A stretch of 64,000 bases of DNA, taken from assembly GCF_029603155.1 (NCBI RefSeq), contig NZ_JAPMUA010000002.1:62001-126000 (forward strand), read 5' to 3'. Shown here piece by piece: positions 34,670 to 43,815 of the stretch. The DNA is from Galbibacter pacificus (GTDB taxonomy: Bacteria > Bacteroidota > Bacteroidia > Flavobacteriales > Flavobacteriaceae). The translations under genes were made by a program, and so were the position numbers. The first letter of the stretch is position 1, and each line of letters opens with the position of its first letter. The notes under the pieces were generated by a model, which was not told the DNA's origin, did not search any database, and saw nothing but the letters and a program-made list of their open reading frames with translations.

Positions 34670-34769
34670 TCACCTTTACAAACATTAGTGTTTTCATTAC
34701 TTAAGCATAACCCGCCTTAGTAATTCATGTTATTACTTCGCTGATTAATATTCAACTAATTAAAATAGC

Positions 34770-37706
34770 ATGATTAAAAACCTAAATTTAGTAGTAATTT
34801 TAGTATTGATAGGCTGGACCTCCGTAAGTTGGTCGCAGGCTACCATTACAGGTCTAGTTTTAGACGAAAACGATTCCCCCATTCCAGGTGTTAATGTAAC
34901 CGTTGAGAAGAAAAATATAGGGGTCGTTACCGATTTTGACGGAAAATTTAGCATAGAAGCTGAAAGGGGCGATGTCCTTAAGTTTAGTTATCTTGGAATG
35001 CAGTCCCAAACCATAACAGTTACGGGCAGCCAACCGCTTACAATAGCGATGCAGACCGACCAAATGCAATTGGAAGATGTTGTTGTAGTTGGTTATGGTA
35101 CCCAAAAGCGGGCCGATGTTACAGGGGCTATCGGTTCGGTTAATAACGAAAACTTCAATAAGGGATTGGCAACAAACCCCGGTCAGCTTTTCCAAGGAAA
35201 GGTTGCCGGTGTAAATGTGTCGGTTGTTAGTGGCGAACCCGGTGCCACACAAGATGTAATTATCCGCGGGGTAGGTAGTTTGCGTTCGGGAACAACACCT
35301 TTGTACGTTATCGATGGCTTTGCACTGGACAACTCGTCCACAGGGGTTGCCACCAACCCTTTAAACTTTATCAACTCGCAGGACATTGAAAAAATAGATG
35401 TCTTAAAAGATGCATCGGCAACGGCCATTTACGGGTCGAGGGGTGCAAATGGGGTAATTGTGATAACAACCAAAAATGGAAAAACCGATAAGGCCCAGAT
35501 GGACCTGAGCGTGACTTCCGGTTTCTCTACCTTGGCCAATAAAGTGGATGTTTTTAGTGCCGATGAATTTAGGCAGCAAGTGGTAGCTGTTGGGGGAACT
35601 TTAGATGATGGCGGGGCCAACACAGATTGGCAGGACGAATTGACCAGGACAGCCTTTTCTCAAAATGTAAATTTCTCGTTGAGCAATGCTTCCGATAATT
35701 TTTCGTACCGTGCATCGTTGGGTGTAAACGATCAAGAGGGTATATTAAAGTCCAACGACCTAAAATTGTATTCCGGTCGCTTAAACCTTATGCAAAAGGC
35801 ATTCAACGACCATTTGCGGGTAGAGTACAATTTAACGGCCAACAGGATCGAAAACGCAAGGGCAGATGCTCAATCAATTGTTGGGAACATGCTTCAACTT
35901 AATCCTACAACGCCAGTTTATACCAATGGTAAGCCTACTTTGTTGGAAAATATGCTAAATCCTTTTACCAGAGAAGAAATATATAGCGATGAGGCGGTTA
36001 ACAACCGTATTTTGGCAAATATTGCCCCTTCAATAAAAATAGTAAAGGGGCTTACCTATAAGTTGAGCCTTGGCGTAGATTATTCTTCAACCAATAGGGA
36101 TATTCAATACAAACCATATTCTTTGTTGGAAGATTATACAAACGGGTCTTTAAATTCTATTTACACCACCAATAAGAATACGCTGGTGGAAAATACATTG
36201 ACCTATAATTTCTTTAAGGATAAGCACAACTTCACTTTTTTAGTGGGACAAACATACCAAGAGACATACGAGGAGCAAAAGAGTTTTAGAATGGAAGGAT
36301 TCTCTGATAATGGAGTCGACCCAAAATACCAAGACCAGATTAGTGGAGAGAGCACCCCGACTTATATGGACACGTATGCTGTTAAAAACGAGCTTCAGTC
36401 TTTTTTTGGGAGGCTTAATTATATTTATAACGACAAGTATTTAATAACCGCAACCATGCGGGGAGATGGTTCTTCAAAATTTGGGGAGAACAACAAATAT
36501 GGTTATTTTCCATCGGTTGCATTGGGGTGGAACATCATGAACGAAGATTTTTTAAGCGCCTCAAGCGTGGTAACCAACCTAAAATTAAGGGCCAGTTGGG
36601 GTAAGACCGGAAATCAGGAAATTCCATCAAAAATCACCAAATTAAGTTATACCGATAGTAAAGATGATAACGATTCTTATCCGATAAACGGCGACGAAAG
36701 TTCTATTGAGGATTATCCGTATGGTACAATTTTCACACGCTTGGCAAACCCCGATATTCAATGGGAAGTTTCAACACAAGCCGATATCGGTCTGGACTTT
36801 GGCTTTTTTAATAACAGGTTAACGGGAACCATAGATTACTTCAATAAAGTATCAGAAAATATATTGCTTGAAGTAACCCCGGCAGACCCGGTTCAGCCAA
36901 CCGATAAATATTGGACCAATATTCCGGACATGGAAATTAAAAATAGCGGGGTAGAATTTTCTTTGGACTACAATGGAAACTTCAGCAATAACTTTACTTT
37001 TAATATAGGCGGGAACATTTCTTACACCAACAATGAAGTGGTAGATTCTCCATATGAAGTTTTAACAACGGGAGCTGCACAAGGTGCCGGGCAAACCGAT
37101 GCCACCATTAACGGGAACCTTAACGGAGAGGCCATAGGGTCTTTTTACATGCAGGAATTTATGGGCATTGGAGACGACGGCCTAAGTATTTTGTCTGATG
37201 ATCGTAGGGTGGCCGGAAGCGCCTTGCCGGATATTATTTATGCCTTTTACGTAAATCTAAAGTACAAGAATTTCGATTTGGGGATTAACTTTAATGGGGT
37301 TTCCGGAAACAAGGTATACAACCATACGGCAATGTCCCTCTTTACAAAAGGACTATTGGCTTCCAACTTTAATACCACCGATATTGTAACACAATACGAA
37401 AACGAAGATATTACCAATTCTAACACTGTTTCTACACGTTATCTGGAAGATGGTGATTTCCTGCGGTTAAACAACACCACATTGGGCTACAATTTAAGGC
37501 CGGAGTTATTAGGGATGGGAGATTTAATCCATAACATCAGGTTTTCGGTTACAGGGCAGAATTTGTTTGTAATATCAAAGTATAGCGGATTTGACCCTGA
37601 AATTAATTCAAACCTTACTATTGACGGTATTCAGACTTTCGGGATCGATTATTTCAACTACCCAAAAACAAGAACTCTATTGTTCGGTTTAAACATATCA
37701 TTTTAA
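34770..37706 (+). CDS. SusC/RagA-family TonB-linked outer membrane protein
   Basis: A 978-residue TonB-dependent transporter. A signal peptide ends WSQ near residue 23. It is followed by a carboxypeptidase-regulatory-like domain (about 25-100, TGLVLDENDSPIPGVNV), a TonB-box/plug start EDVVVVGYGTQKRADVTGAI, the plug motif VLKDASATAIYGSRGANGV, and a C-terminal barrel ending in Phe. It pairs with the SusD gene 20 bp downstream. Because the third gene is a phosphodiesterase/phosphatase fusion and not a glycoside hydrolase, the likely ligand is a phosphate ester or phosphorylated glycan rather than a plain polysaccharide; this is inferred from the neighbour. Confidence 0.93.
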   Translation: MIKNLNLVVILVLIGWTSVSWSQATITGLVLDENDSPIPGVNVTVEKKNIGVVTDFDGKFSIEAERGDVLKFSYLGMQSQTITVTGSQPLTIAMQTDQMQLEDVVVVGYGTQKRADVTGAIGSVNNENFNKGLATNPGQLFQGKVAGVNVSVVSGEPGATQDVIIRGVGSLRSGTTPLYVIDGFALDNSSTGVATNPLNFINSQDIEKIDVLKDASATAIYGSRGANGVIVITTKNGKTDKAQMDLSVTSGFSTLANKVDVFSADEFRQQVVAVGGTLDDGGANTDWQDELTRTAFSQNVNFSLSNASDNFSYRASLGVNDQEGILKSNDLKLYSGRLNLMQKAFNDHLRVEYNLTANRIENARADAQSIVGNMLQLNPTTPVYTNGKPTLLENMLNPFTREEIYSDEAVNNRILANIAPSIKIVKGLTYKLSLGVDYSSTNRDIQYKPYSLLEDYTNGSLNSIYTTNKNTLVENTLTYNFFKDKHNFTFLVGQTYQETYEEQKSFRMEGFSDNGVDPKYQDQISGESTPTYMDTYAVKNELQSFFGRLNYIYNDKYLITATMRGDGSSKFGENNKYGYFPSVALGWNIMNEDFLSASSVVTNLKLRASWGKTGNQEIPSKITKLSYTDSKDDNDSYPINGDESSIEDYPYGTIFTRLANPDIQWEVSTQADIGLDFGFFNNRLTGTIDYFNKVSENILLEVTPADPVQPTDKYWTNIPDMEIKNSGVEFSLDYNGNFSNNFTFNIGGNISYTNNEVVDSPYEVLTTGAAQGAGQTDATINGNLNGEAIGSFYMQEFMGIGDDGLSILSDDRRVAGSALPDIIYAFYVNLKYKNFDLGINFNGVSGNKVYNHTAMSLFTKGLLASNFNTTDIVTQYENEDITNSNTVSTRYLEDGDFLRLNNTTLGYNLRPELLGMGDLIHNIRFSVTGQNLFVISKYSGFDPEINSNLTIDGIQTFGIDYFNYPKTRTLLFGLNISF

Positions 37707-37725
37707 TCAAAAAAAGACTTCAAAA

Positions 37726-39468
37726 ATGAAGAATAAAATTATAATTGCACTTTTCGGGATTAGCTTATTGTCCAATTTAAGTTGTACCGATTTAGACGAA
37801 GAAGTTATAGACGAATCCTTGGAAGGTAGCGGGCAGGCAGAGGCTGTAAGTGGAGCCATAGCCCCGGCTTATGGCCAGATTGCGTGGACCTGGAGGCATA
37901 CCAATTATTACGGATTGCAGTTAATCCCTGCCGATGAGGCTATTTTGCCCTATCGTGGCGGTACAGATTGGTACGATGGTGGGAAATTTCTGGAAGCGCA
38001 TACACATAATATTTCCCCAAGCAACGATTTGGTGGGAAGTTCCTGGAACGAGCTTACCAAAAATATCTCCAGGACCCTTTCGGCTATTGAAGTATTAAAA
38101 CCACTTGCCGAGGCGGGAAATACAGAGGCCGAAGGAGCTCTTAACGAAATGATAGCTTTAAGGGCATACTTGAATATGTTGACATTGGATAGCTGGGGAA
38201 TTGCGTTTAAAAAAGAATCTTCAGAAGAAATTTCCCAGATACTCCGCGGGCAGGAAGCCATTGATTATATTGAGAGCGAATTAATCTCGGTGGTAGATGT
38301 AATAAATACCCAAAAAGGACCCGGAAGGATAACCCAAGCGGCTGTTTTGGGGTTTTTGGCAAGATTGTATCTTAATGCGGCCGTATATCGCGATCCATAT
38401 GGAACTCCAAGCTTCACCAATGAAGATATGGACAAGGTAATTGCCTATACCAATGAAATAATAAATTCGGGCAATTTTTCATTCTCTCCAGAATATTTCG
38501 ATTTGTTCAACGACGATAACCATGACAATCCCGAGCTGATCTTTGCGGCAGACCAGCGGGGCGTAATGAACAACGAACATAGCCGTTGGGCATATTGGTC
38601 GCTTGCGGGCTCATGGTTTCCAAGACCCGAATTTCCTAGCGCAGACGGTACCGATGGCCCGGCAATTACATCCGATTTTTATCAAACTTGGGTAGATGCC
38701 TACGGAAATGTAGACCCAGCAGAAGCCGATGCAAGGTTCTATAAAAAGAATCAAGACATCCCGGAAGCACTTCAAGACCTTACCGGCCTTTCACCGTTGA
38801 ACGATGAAGACCATTATTATTGTACTGCTGCGGAAGATTTTGAAATTGACAGGGGAATAATACGTGGCATTATTTGGGGGCCTAGAAAAGACGAAAACGG
38901 GTCTTTTTATACCTGCGACGGGGGGTATCGTATCTATCCGGTAAAACAGACAAAAGGAAATGGCCCCGACAAAGATGTGGGCTATGTAAACCACGTACTG
39001 CAAGTTGATTTTTCAAACGAAGGAAGGCGCCATGCCAATGGTTACCGTACTTCTAAATATCAATTTAGCCATACTTCGCCTAACGGAAATAATTATAGTA
39101 GCGTGGATTTGGTGTTAATGAGGTATGCCGAAATTTATTTGATGCGTGCAGAGGCCAAATTGAGAAATGGCGACAATGCAGGAGCCTTGGCCGATGTAAA
39201 TGTGGTACGCACTTCCAGAACGGCACGTGCGCCAATTCCAGCGGCTTTACCGGCTGTTGACCTAGAGACGCTTTATAGGGAACGTGGTTTTGAACTATAT
39301 TGGGAAGGTTTTAGAAGAACCGACCAAATCCGCTTTGGTCATTATGAAGATTCCTGGACAGAAAAAACCGATGCAGATGTACACCATAGACTATTCCCAA
39401 TCCCGCAGGATGCCATTGATGGTGCTTCCAATGTTTCGGGATATTTAGAACAAAACGAAGGGTACTAA
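37726..39468 (+). CDS. SusD/RagB-family nutrient-binding lipoprotein
   Basis: A 580-residue surface lipoprotein that forms the lid of the SusC transporter. The lipobox LSC gives Cys20. Typical features are the TPR-like helical body with EMIALRAYLNMLTLDSWG, the conserved VLGFLARLYLNAAVY, and the C-terminal family signature LMRYAEIYLMRAEAKLRNG followed by ERGFELYWEGFRRTDQIRF and the terminal LFPIPQDAI. It is translated with the SusC gene upstream (20-bp gap), and the phosphatase fusion gene follows after 79 bp. Confidence 0.93.
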   Translation: MKNKIIIALFGISLLSNLSCTDLDEEVIDESLEGSGQAEAVSGAIAPAYGQIAWTWRHTNYYGLQLIPADEAILPYRGGTDWYDGGKFLEAHTHNISPSNDLVGSSWNELTKNISRTLSAIEVLKPLAEAGNTEAEGALNEMIALRAYLNMLTLDSWGIAFKKESSEEISQILRGQEAIDYIESELISVVDVINTQKGPGRITQAAVLGFLARLYLNAAVYRDPYGTPSFTNEDMDKVIAYTNEIINSGNFSFSPEYFDLFNDDNHDNPELIFAADQRGVMNNEHSRWAYWSLAGSWFPRPEFPSADGTDGPAITSDFYQTWVDAYGNVDPAEADARFYKKNQDIPEALQDLTGLSPLNDEDHYYCTAAEDFEIDRGIIRGIIWGPRKDENGSFYTCDGGYRIYPVKQTKGNGPDKDVGYVNHVLQVDFSNEGRRHANGYRTSKYQFSHTSPNGNNYSSVDLVLMRYAEIYLMRAEAKLRNGDNAGALADVNVVRTSRTARAPIPAALPAVDLETLYRERGFELYWEGFRRTDQIRFGHYEDSWTEKTDADVHHRLFPIPQDAIDGASNVSGYLEQNEGY

Positions 39469-39547
39469 TACTTATTTTTGTATGAAATACTAGTGTTTTT
39501 GGGTAAAAAAACCAGAATGCTATAAATAAAACAAGCTGTAAATAAAT

Positions 39548-41326
39548 ATGAAGAATATTCTAAAATTAACCTTGGCCTACTTTTTATTGCTTTCCAACGG
39601 AATCAATTGTACGTTATTCGCTCAGGAAACCTTTAAGGTACATTCCCACAACGATTACGAACAGCAACTCCCGTTTTGGTATGCTTTTAGTAATGGTGCC
39701 GCTTCCATAGAAGCCGACATTTTTCTTAAAAACAATGAACTTTATGTAACGCATAGCGAAGATGAGATAGTTGCCAAGGCCACTTTGGAGAACATGTACT
39801 TAAAAAAATTGGAAAGTTTGGCGGCGTTGGGAGAGTTAAGGGAATTGCAATTATTGGTCGATATAAAATCTGATGCCTATAAAACCCTTGATAAATTGGT
39901 CGAAGTCCTTAAAAGGTACCCATCCGTTACAGACAATAAAAAAATACGCTTTGTAATTTCGGGAAACCGGCCTGAGCCTGAAGACTACAATAATTATCCC
40001 GATTTTATATGGTTTGACCATCAAAACCTGAACAATCTGGACAAAATAGACTTAAAAAAAGTAGCCTTGGTAAGTGTAAGCTTTAAAACATATACTGTAT
40101 GGAACGGTTATGGAAGAATGGTGGCCAAGGAGCAGGAAAAGGTAGAAGACGCCATTAAAAAGGCACATGATGTTTCAAAGCCATTTAGGTTCTGGGCAAC
40201 TCCCGATACCAAAACGGCATGGGCCAATTTGGCAAAGCTGGGCGTAGACTACATAAATACCGATGAGCCGGCACTTGCAAAACAATATTTAAGCAAGCTT
40301 GCCAATAATACTTATAGCCAAAAAGAGCCAATAAAAATATATAAACCGGGTTATGGATATAACAAGGACGAAACCCCGCAAAATATCATTTTAATGATTG
40401 GCGACGGAAACGGGCTTGCACAAATATCGGCTGCCATGATTGCCAACCGTGGGGAGCTTACGCTAACCGGAATTAAGGATGTTGGATTGGCTAAAACCGC
40501 ATCTTTTGATAATTTAATAACCGATTCGGCCGCAGGCGCAACTGCAATGGCTACCGGTACTAAAACCAACAACCGGGCCATTGGCGTGGACCCGGCAGGA
40601 AAGGCGCTTGACAATTTAGTAACTATGGCAAACCAGCAGGGGTTTAATACCGCTATTGTTTCTACCGATGCCATTTATGGGGCAACCCCAGCATCTTTTT
40701 ATGCGTACCGTGCAGAGCGTGATAATACAGATGGAATCGTGGAGGACCTTGTGCATAGCAAACTTGACTTTTTTATGGCAGGGGGTAAAAATGAAGAAAA
40801 TACCATTGGAAAGCAGTTTAAAACGGTAACGATTGACTCATTTACCGATTTTAATCAGCCAATCGCGGTTTATCTTGGGGACGAAAAAGCCCCTTCGATG
40901 ATAAATGGAAGAGAGAATGCGTTGCCAAATAGTGTCCATAAGGCACTTGAAGTGCTTGGTTCTAAAGAGGAACCGTTTTTTTTAATGGTTGAAGGTGCTC
41001 AAATAGATAATGGCGGACATTCCAATAACATTCAGGGTATAATTAAAGAAATGCTTGATTTCGATCGGGCCATAGCCCAAGCACTTCGTTTTGCAGATAC
41101 TCATAAAAATACGTTGGTGGTAATTACCGCCGACCATGAAACCTCTGGTTTGGGCATTGTTGGTGGAGATATAGAAAGCGGTACCGTACAGGCCGATTTT
41201 TTGACCGTAGACCATACCGGAATTATGGTGCCCGTTTTTGCATATGGCCCGCAAGCGGAAAATTTTAAGGGTGTTTTTGAAAACACATCGATTTTTAAGA
41301 AAATATGGAAGGCTATTAACAAATAA
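39548..41326 (+). CDS. Secreted phosphodiesterase-like/alkaline phosphatase fusion
   Basis: A 592-residue two-domain enzyme with a signal peptide ending LFAQ (about residue 26). The N-terminal part (about 30-255) resembles the PI-PLC/glycerophosphodiester phosphodiesterase barrel, with VHSHNDYEQ and SIEADIFLKN supplying candidate active-site His, Asp and Glu. The C-terminal part (about 275-590) is an alkaline phosphatase with ILMIGDGNG, the nucleophile Ser327 in DSAAGATAMATG, and VITADHETSG. Together they could release phosphate from a diester in two steps. It closes the SusCD unit, which suggests organophosphate scavenging, probably induced by phosphate limitation. A terminator follows at 41476. 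Confidence 0.88.
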   Translation: MKNILKLTLAYFLLLSNGINCTLFAQETFKVHSHNDYEQQLPFWYAFSNGAASIEADIFLKNNELYVTHSEDEIVAKATLENMYLKKLESLAALGELRELQLLVDIKSDAYKTLDKLVEVLKRYPSVTDNKKIRFVISGNRPEPEDYNNYPDFIWFDHQNLNNLDKIDLKKVALVSVSFKTYTVWNGYGRMVAKEQEKVEDAIKKAHDVSKPFRFWATPDTKTAWANLAKLGVDYINTDEPALAKQYLSKLANNTYSQKEPIKIYKPGYGYNKDETPQNIILMIGDGNGLAQISAAMIANRGELTLTGIKDVGLAKTASFDNLITDSAAGATAMATGTKTNNRAIGVDPAGKALDNLVTMANQQGFNTAIVSTDAIYGATPASFYAYRAERDNTDGIVEDLVHSKLDFFMAGGKNEENTIGKQFKTVTIDSFTDFNQPIAVYLGDEKAPSMINGRENALPNSVHKALEVLGSKEEPFFLMVEGAQIDNGGHSNNIQGIIKEMLDFDRAIAQALRFADTHKNTLVVITADHETSGLGIVGGDIESGTVQADFLTVDHTGIMVPVFAYGPQAENFKGVFENTSIFKKIWKAINK

Positions 41327-41475
41327 TTCTTACTGAAAACGGCTTTGGGATAGTTGTTGGATCAAATTAATATTTTGATAATTTACAGGTAACATGCCTT
41401 AAAAAATATATATCCAACTTTGTGCCGAGAGTTAGTTTTCACATTTTGAATAATTAGTTAGCAAGTTATTTAAAA

Positions 41476-41512
41476 AGAGGTTGCCCGACAAGGCAACCTC
41501 TTCTTTTTTATT
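41476..41512. terminator. Bidirectional rho-independent terminator
   Basis: A perfect 10-bp stem AGAGGTTGCC/GGCAACCTCT with a 6-nt loop has T-rich tracts on both sides as read from each strand. It serves the phosphatase fusion gene and the convergent small histone-like gene. Confidence 0.85.
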
Positions 41513-41688
41513 TACTTTTTTGAAGCTTCCAAAGAAACCTTTCTAAATTCCTTGAACAATTTTGTAAGTTCTAAAGACGATTTACGGGCTCTAGTTCCAG
41601 CTGCTTTATTACCACTTTCCAATTGGCTGTTTGCATCTTTTTGAAAGGCTTCGATTTCGGTTTCGATTTTACTAATTAATTCTTTCAT
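41512..41688 (-). CDS. Small histone H1-like protein
   Basis: A 58-residue gene. The protein starts MKELISKIETEIEAFQKDAN, continues GNKAAGTRARKSSLELTKLF, and ends VSLEASKK. It is helical and strongly charged, and the KAAGTRARKSSLEL stretch with its Lys/Arg-rich flank matches the small histone H1-like family widespread in Bacteroidota, thought to bind DNA and shape the nucleoid. It has its own upstream region toward the GH43 gene and shares a terminator with the phosphatase fusion gene. It is a core-type gene lying by chance between two nutrient-uptake loci. Confidence 0.8.
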   Translation of the reverse strand: MKELISKIETEIEAFQKDANSQLESGNKAAGTRARKSSLELTKLFKEFRKVSLEASKK

Positions 41689-41895
41689 ATTTTAATTTTA
41701 ATAAGTTAAAGCCTGCAATATAGGCAATAATTTTAGTAGAAAAGATGGCAGAAGTTCAAATTTAAAATCATATAAAAGTGCCTTTGCTTATTTGAAGATT
41801 CTTAGCACTGGTGTCATTTTATGTAGGTAAATAGACTATGTATCGCATTATTAAGGATTTGTAACATACAAATATCATTTAAAAGCATCAAACCC

Positions 41896-41903
41896 TATAT
41901 TTG
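41896..41903 (+). promoter_or_regulatory. Candidate -7 element for the secreted GH43 gene
   Basis: TATATTTG is an exact TAnnTTTG match, 71 bp before the GH43 start. A clear -33 TTG at standard spacing is not seen, which is usual for activator-dependent Bacteroidota promoters. Confidence 0.4.
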
Positions 41904-41973
41904 TTTTAAACCTTGGTAGGTAAGCATACAGACAACTATAAACCAATCAGTAGAAAAATATCAAAAAATAAAT

Positions 41974-43530
41974 ATGAAAATTTATCTAAAAATATTACTC
42001 GTTCTATTTTTTTCTGAAATAGCGACCGGGCAAGAAACCGCAAAAAACCCGATTATTTATGCAGATGTTCCCGATATGTCCATGATCCGTGTTGAAAATA
42101 CCTATTACATGAGCAGTACGACCATGCATATGAATCCTGGGGTGCCCATTATGAAATCTACCGACTTGATAAATTGGGAATTGGCATCTTATGCTTACGA
42201 AACATTGGGGAATACCGATGCCCTAAATCTGGAAAGCGGCGAAAATGCCTACGGAAAAGGCTCATGGGCGAGCAGTTTGCGTTATCACGAGGGTACGTTT
42301 TATGTTTCTACTTTTTCATCGACTACCGGGAAAACGTATATATTTTCAACCGATGATATAGAAAGTGGCAAATGGAAAGAACTTTCTTTTAAGCCGAGCT
42401 TTCACGATAATACCTTGTTTTTTGACGATGATGGAAAAATATACATGATTTATGGTGGCGGAGACCTTAAAATAGTAGAACTAAAAGAAAATTTGTCCGG
42501 GTTTAAAGAAAGCACCAAAAGAACGCTTATAACAAATGCAAGCGCACCGGCAGGTAACGATATTGCACTCCCAGCAGAAGGGTCTCAACTTTTTAAGGTG
42601 AAGGGCAAATATTATTTATTCAATATTACCTGGCCAAAAGGGGGTATGCGAACAGTGGTCGTGCACCGGGCAGATAAAATTGGCGGTCCATATGAAGGTA
42701 GGTTAACCTTTCAAGACAAAGGTGTAGCTCAAGGAGGATTAATTGACACACCCGATGGCAAATGGTTTGCCTATCTTTTTAAGGATAATGGCGCTGTAGG
42801 CCGCATTCCTTATTTGGTTCCTGTTCATTGGGAAAATAATTGGCCGGTTTTAGGGGTTAACGGCAAAGTCCCGTCAACGTTAAATCTTCCGGCTAGCAAT
42901 GGCTTGATTCCCGGAATAGTAAATTCCGACGAGTTTAACCGAGAAGCAAACGAACCTTTCTTGCCGTTGGTATGGCAATGGAACCATAACCCGGATGAAG
43001 ATTATTGGTCGGTTACCGATAGACAGGGGTATCTTCGATTGACAACCAACCGTTTGGACTCTTCCGTGGTGGCAACAAAAAACACCTTGACCCAACGTAC
43101 CTTTGGCCCCATATGCAACGGCAGCACTGCTGTTGATATTTCTGAAATGAAAGAAGGCGATGTGGCCGGACTGGTTCTTTTACAGGAATATTACGGTTAT
43201 GTAGGGGTTCAATATAAAAACGGGAAAAAGTACATCGTTCAGGTAAATTATGAATCTGGTAAACCCACGATCCATGCAAAAATTCCAATAACTGTCAATA
43301 CCGTTTACCTCAGCGCTGCGTGCAATTATAATGAAATGAAGGACACGGCTCAATTTTATTATAGTTTGGACGGGAAATCATGGCATTCCATAGGAAATCA
43401 ACTAAAAATGAAATATACCCTTTCCCACTTTATGGGCTACCGTTTTGGCCTGTTTAATTATGCTACAAAAACAGCAGGCGGGTATGCAGACTTTAATTAC
43501 TTCCACATAAAAGAACAGTTAGCACCGTAA
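41974..43530 (+). CDS. Secreted GH43 beta-xylosidase/alpha-L-arabinofuranosidase
   Basis: A 518-residue protein with a signal peptide ending ATGQ (about residue 20). The five-bladed GH43 propeller occupies about 27-310; the general base is in ADVPDMSMIRV (probably D34), with DNTLFFDDDGKIYMIYGG and GSQLFKVKGKYYLF following. A C-terminal beta-sandwich (about 320-515) begins DEFNREANEPFLPLVWQWNHN, typical of the DUF1349-like module that closes the active site in family 43 xylosidases. It is the first plus-strand gene of the xylan locus. Exact specificity cannot be read from the sequence. Confidence 0.88.
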   Translation: MKIYLKILLVLFFSEIATGQETAKNPIIYADVPDMSMIRVENTYYMSSTTMHMNPGVPIMKSTDLINWELASYAYETLGNTDALNLESGENAYGKGSWASSLRYHEGTFYVSTFSSTTGKTYIFSTDDIESGKWKELSFKPSFHDNTLFFDDDGKIYMIYGGGDLKIVELKENLSGFKESTKRTLITNASAPAGNDIALPAEGSQLFKVKGKYYLFNITWPKGGMRTVVVHRADKIGGPYEGRLTFQDKGVAQGGLIDTPDGKWFAYLFKDNGAVGRIPYLVPVHWENNWPVLGVNGKVPSTLNLPASNGLIPGIVNSDEFNREANEPFLPLVWQWNHNPDEDYWSVTDRQGYLRLTTNRLDSSVVATKNTLTQRTFGPICNGSTAVDISEMKEGDVAGLVLLQEYYGYVGVQYKNGKKYIVQVNYESGKPTIHAKIPITVNTVYLSAACNYNEMKDTAQFYYSLDGKSWHSIGNQLKMKYTLSHFMGYRFGLFNYATKTAGGYADFNYFHIKEQLAP

Positions 43531-43658
43531 TAGTTTTTTTAAGCATAAAAAATGTTTTAGGTAGCCAAAAAAGCTTGTAAAGAGCAAGAAATATGCTTTG
43601 TGTAACCTATTGTAAACTAATTGTAACAAATAATTCAGCAGTATTAAAAGCTTGAAAA

Positions 43659-43815
43659 TAAATTTGTTTACCACGTCCATTTCCATGGATATATGGAAAG
43701 GGCTAAGTTTTTTTATTCAGAAGTAAACGTATTAAATAGATGAAACGAACATTTAAACGTGTGAAAAATTCATTCGTAAATAGCATTTCTGTTAAGCTGT
43801 CAACCAATTGTAACC
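43659..43815 (+). promoter_or_regulatory. Promoter and leader of the symporter-GH10-GH43-GH43 operon
   Basis: TAAATTTG at 43659-43666 fits the -7 consensus. The putative ~140-nt leader contains an inverted repeat TTTCCAT-(6 nt)-ATGGAAA at 43680-43699. The motif AATTGTAAC occurs at about 43618 and again at about 43806 just before the start codon, with a related ATTGTAAAC near 43609. These could be operator or mRNA-structure elements. Confidence 0.35.

Noticed and set aside
34770..41326. Treating this SusCD as part of the xylan locus
   Set aside because: It is separated by terminators and a histone-like gene and carries a phosphatase, not a glycoside hydrolase.
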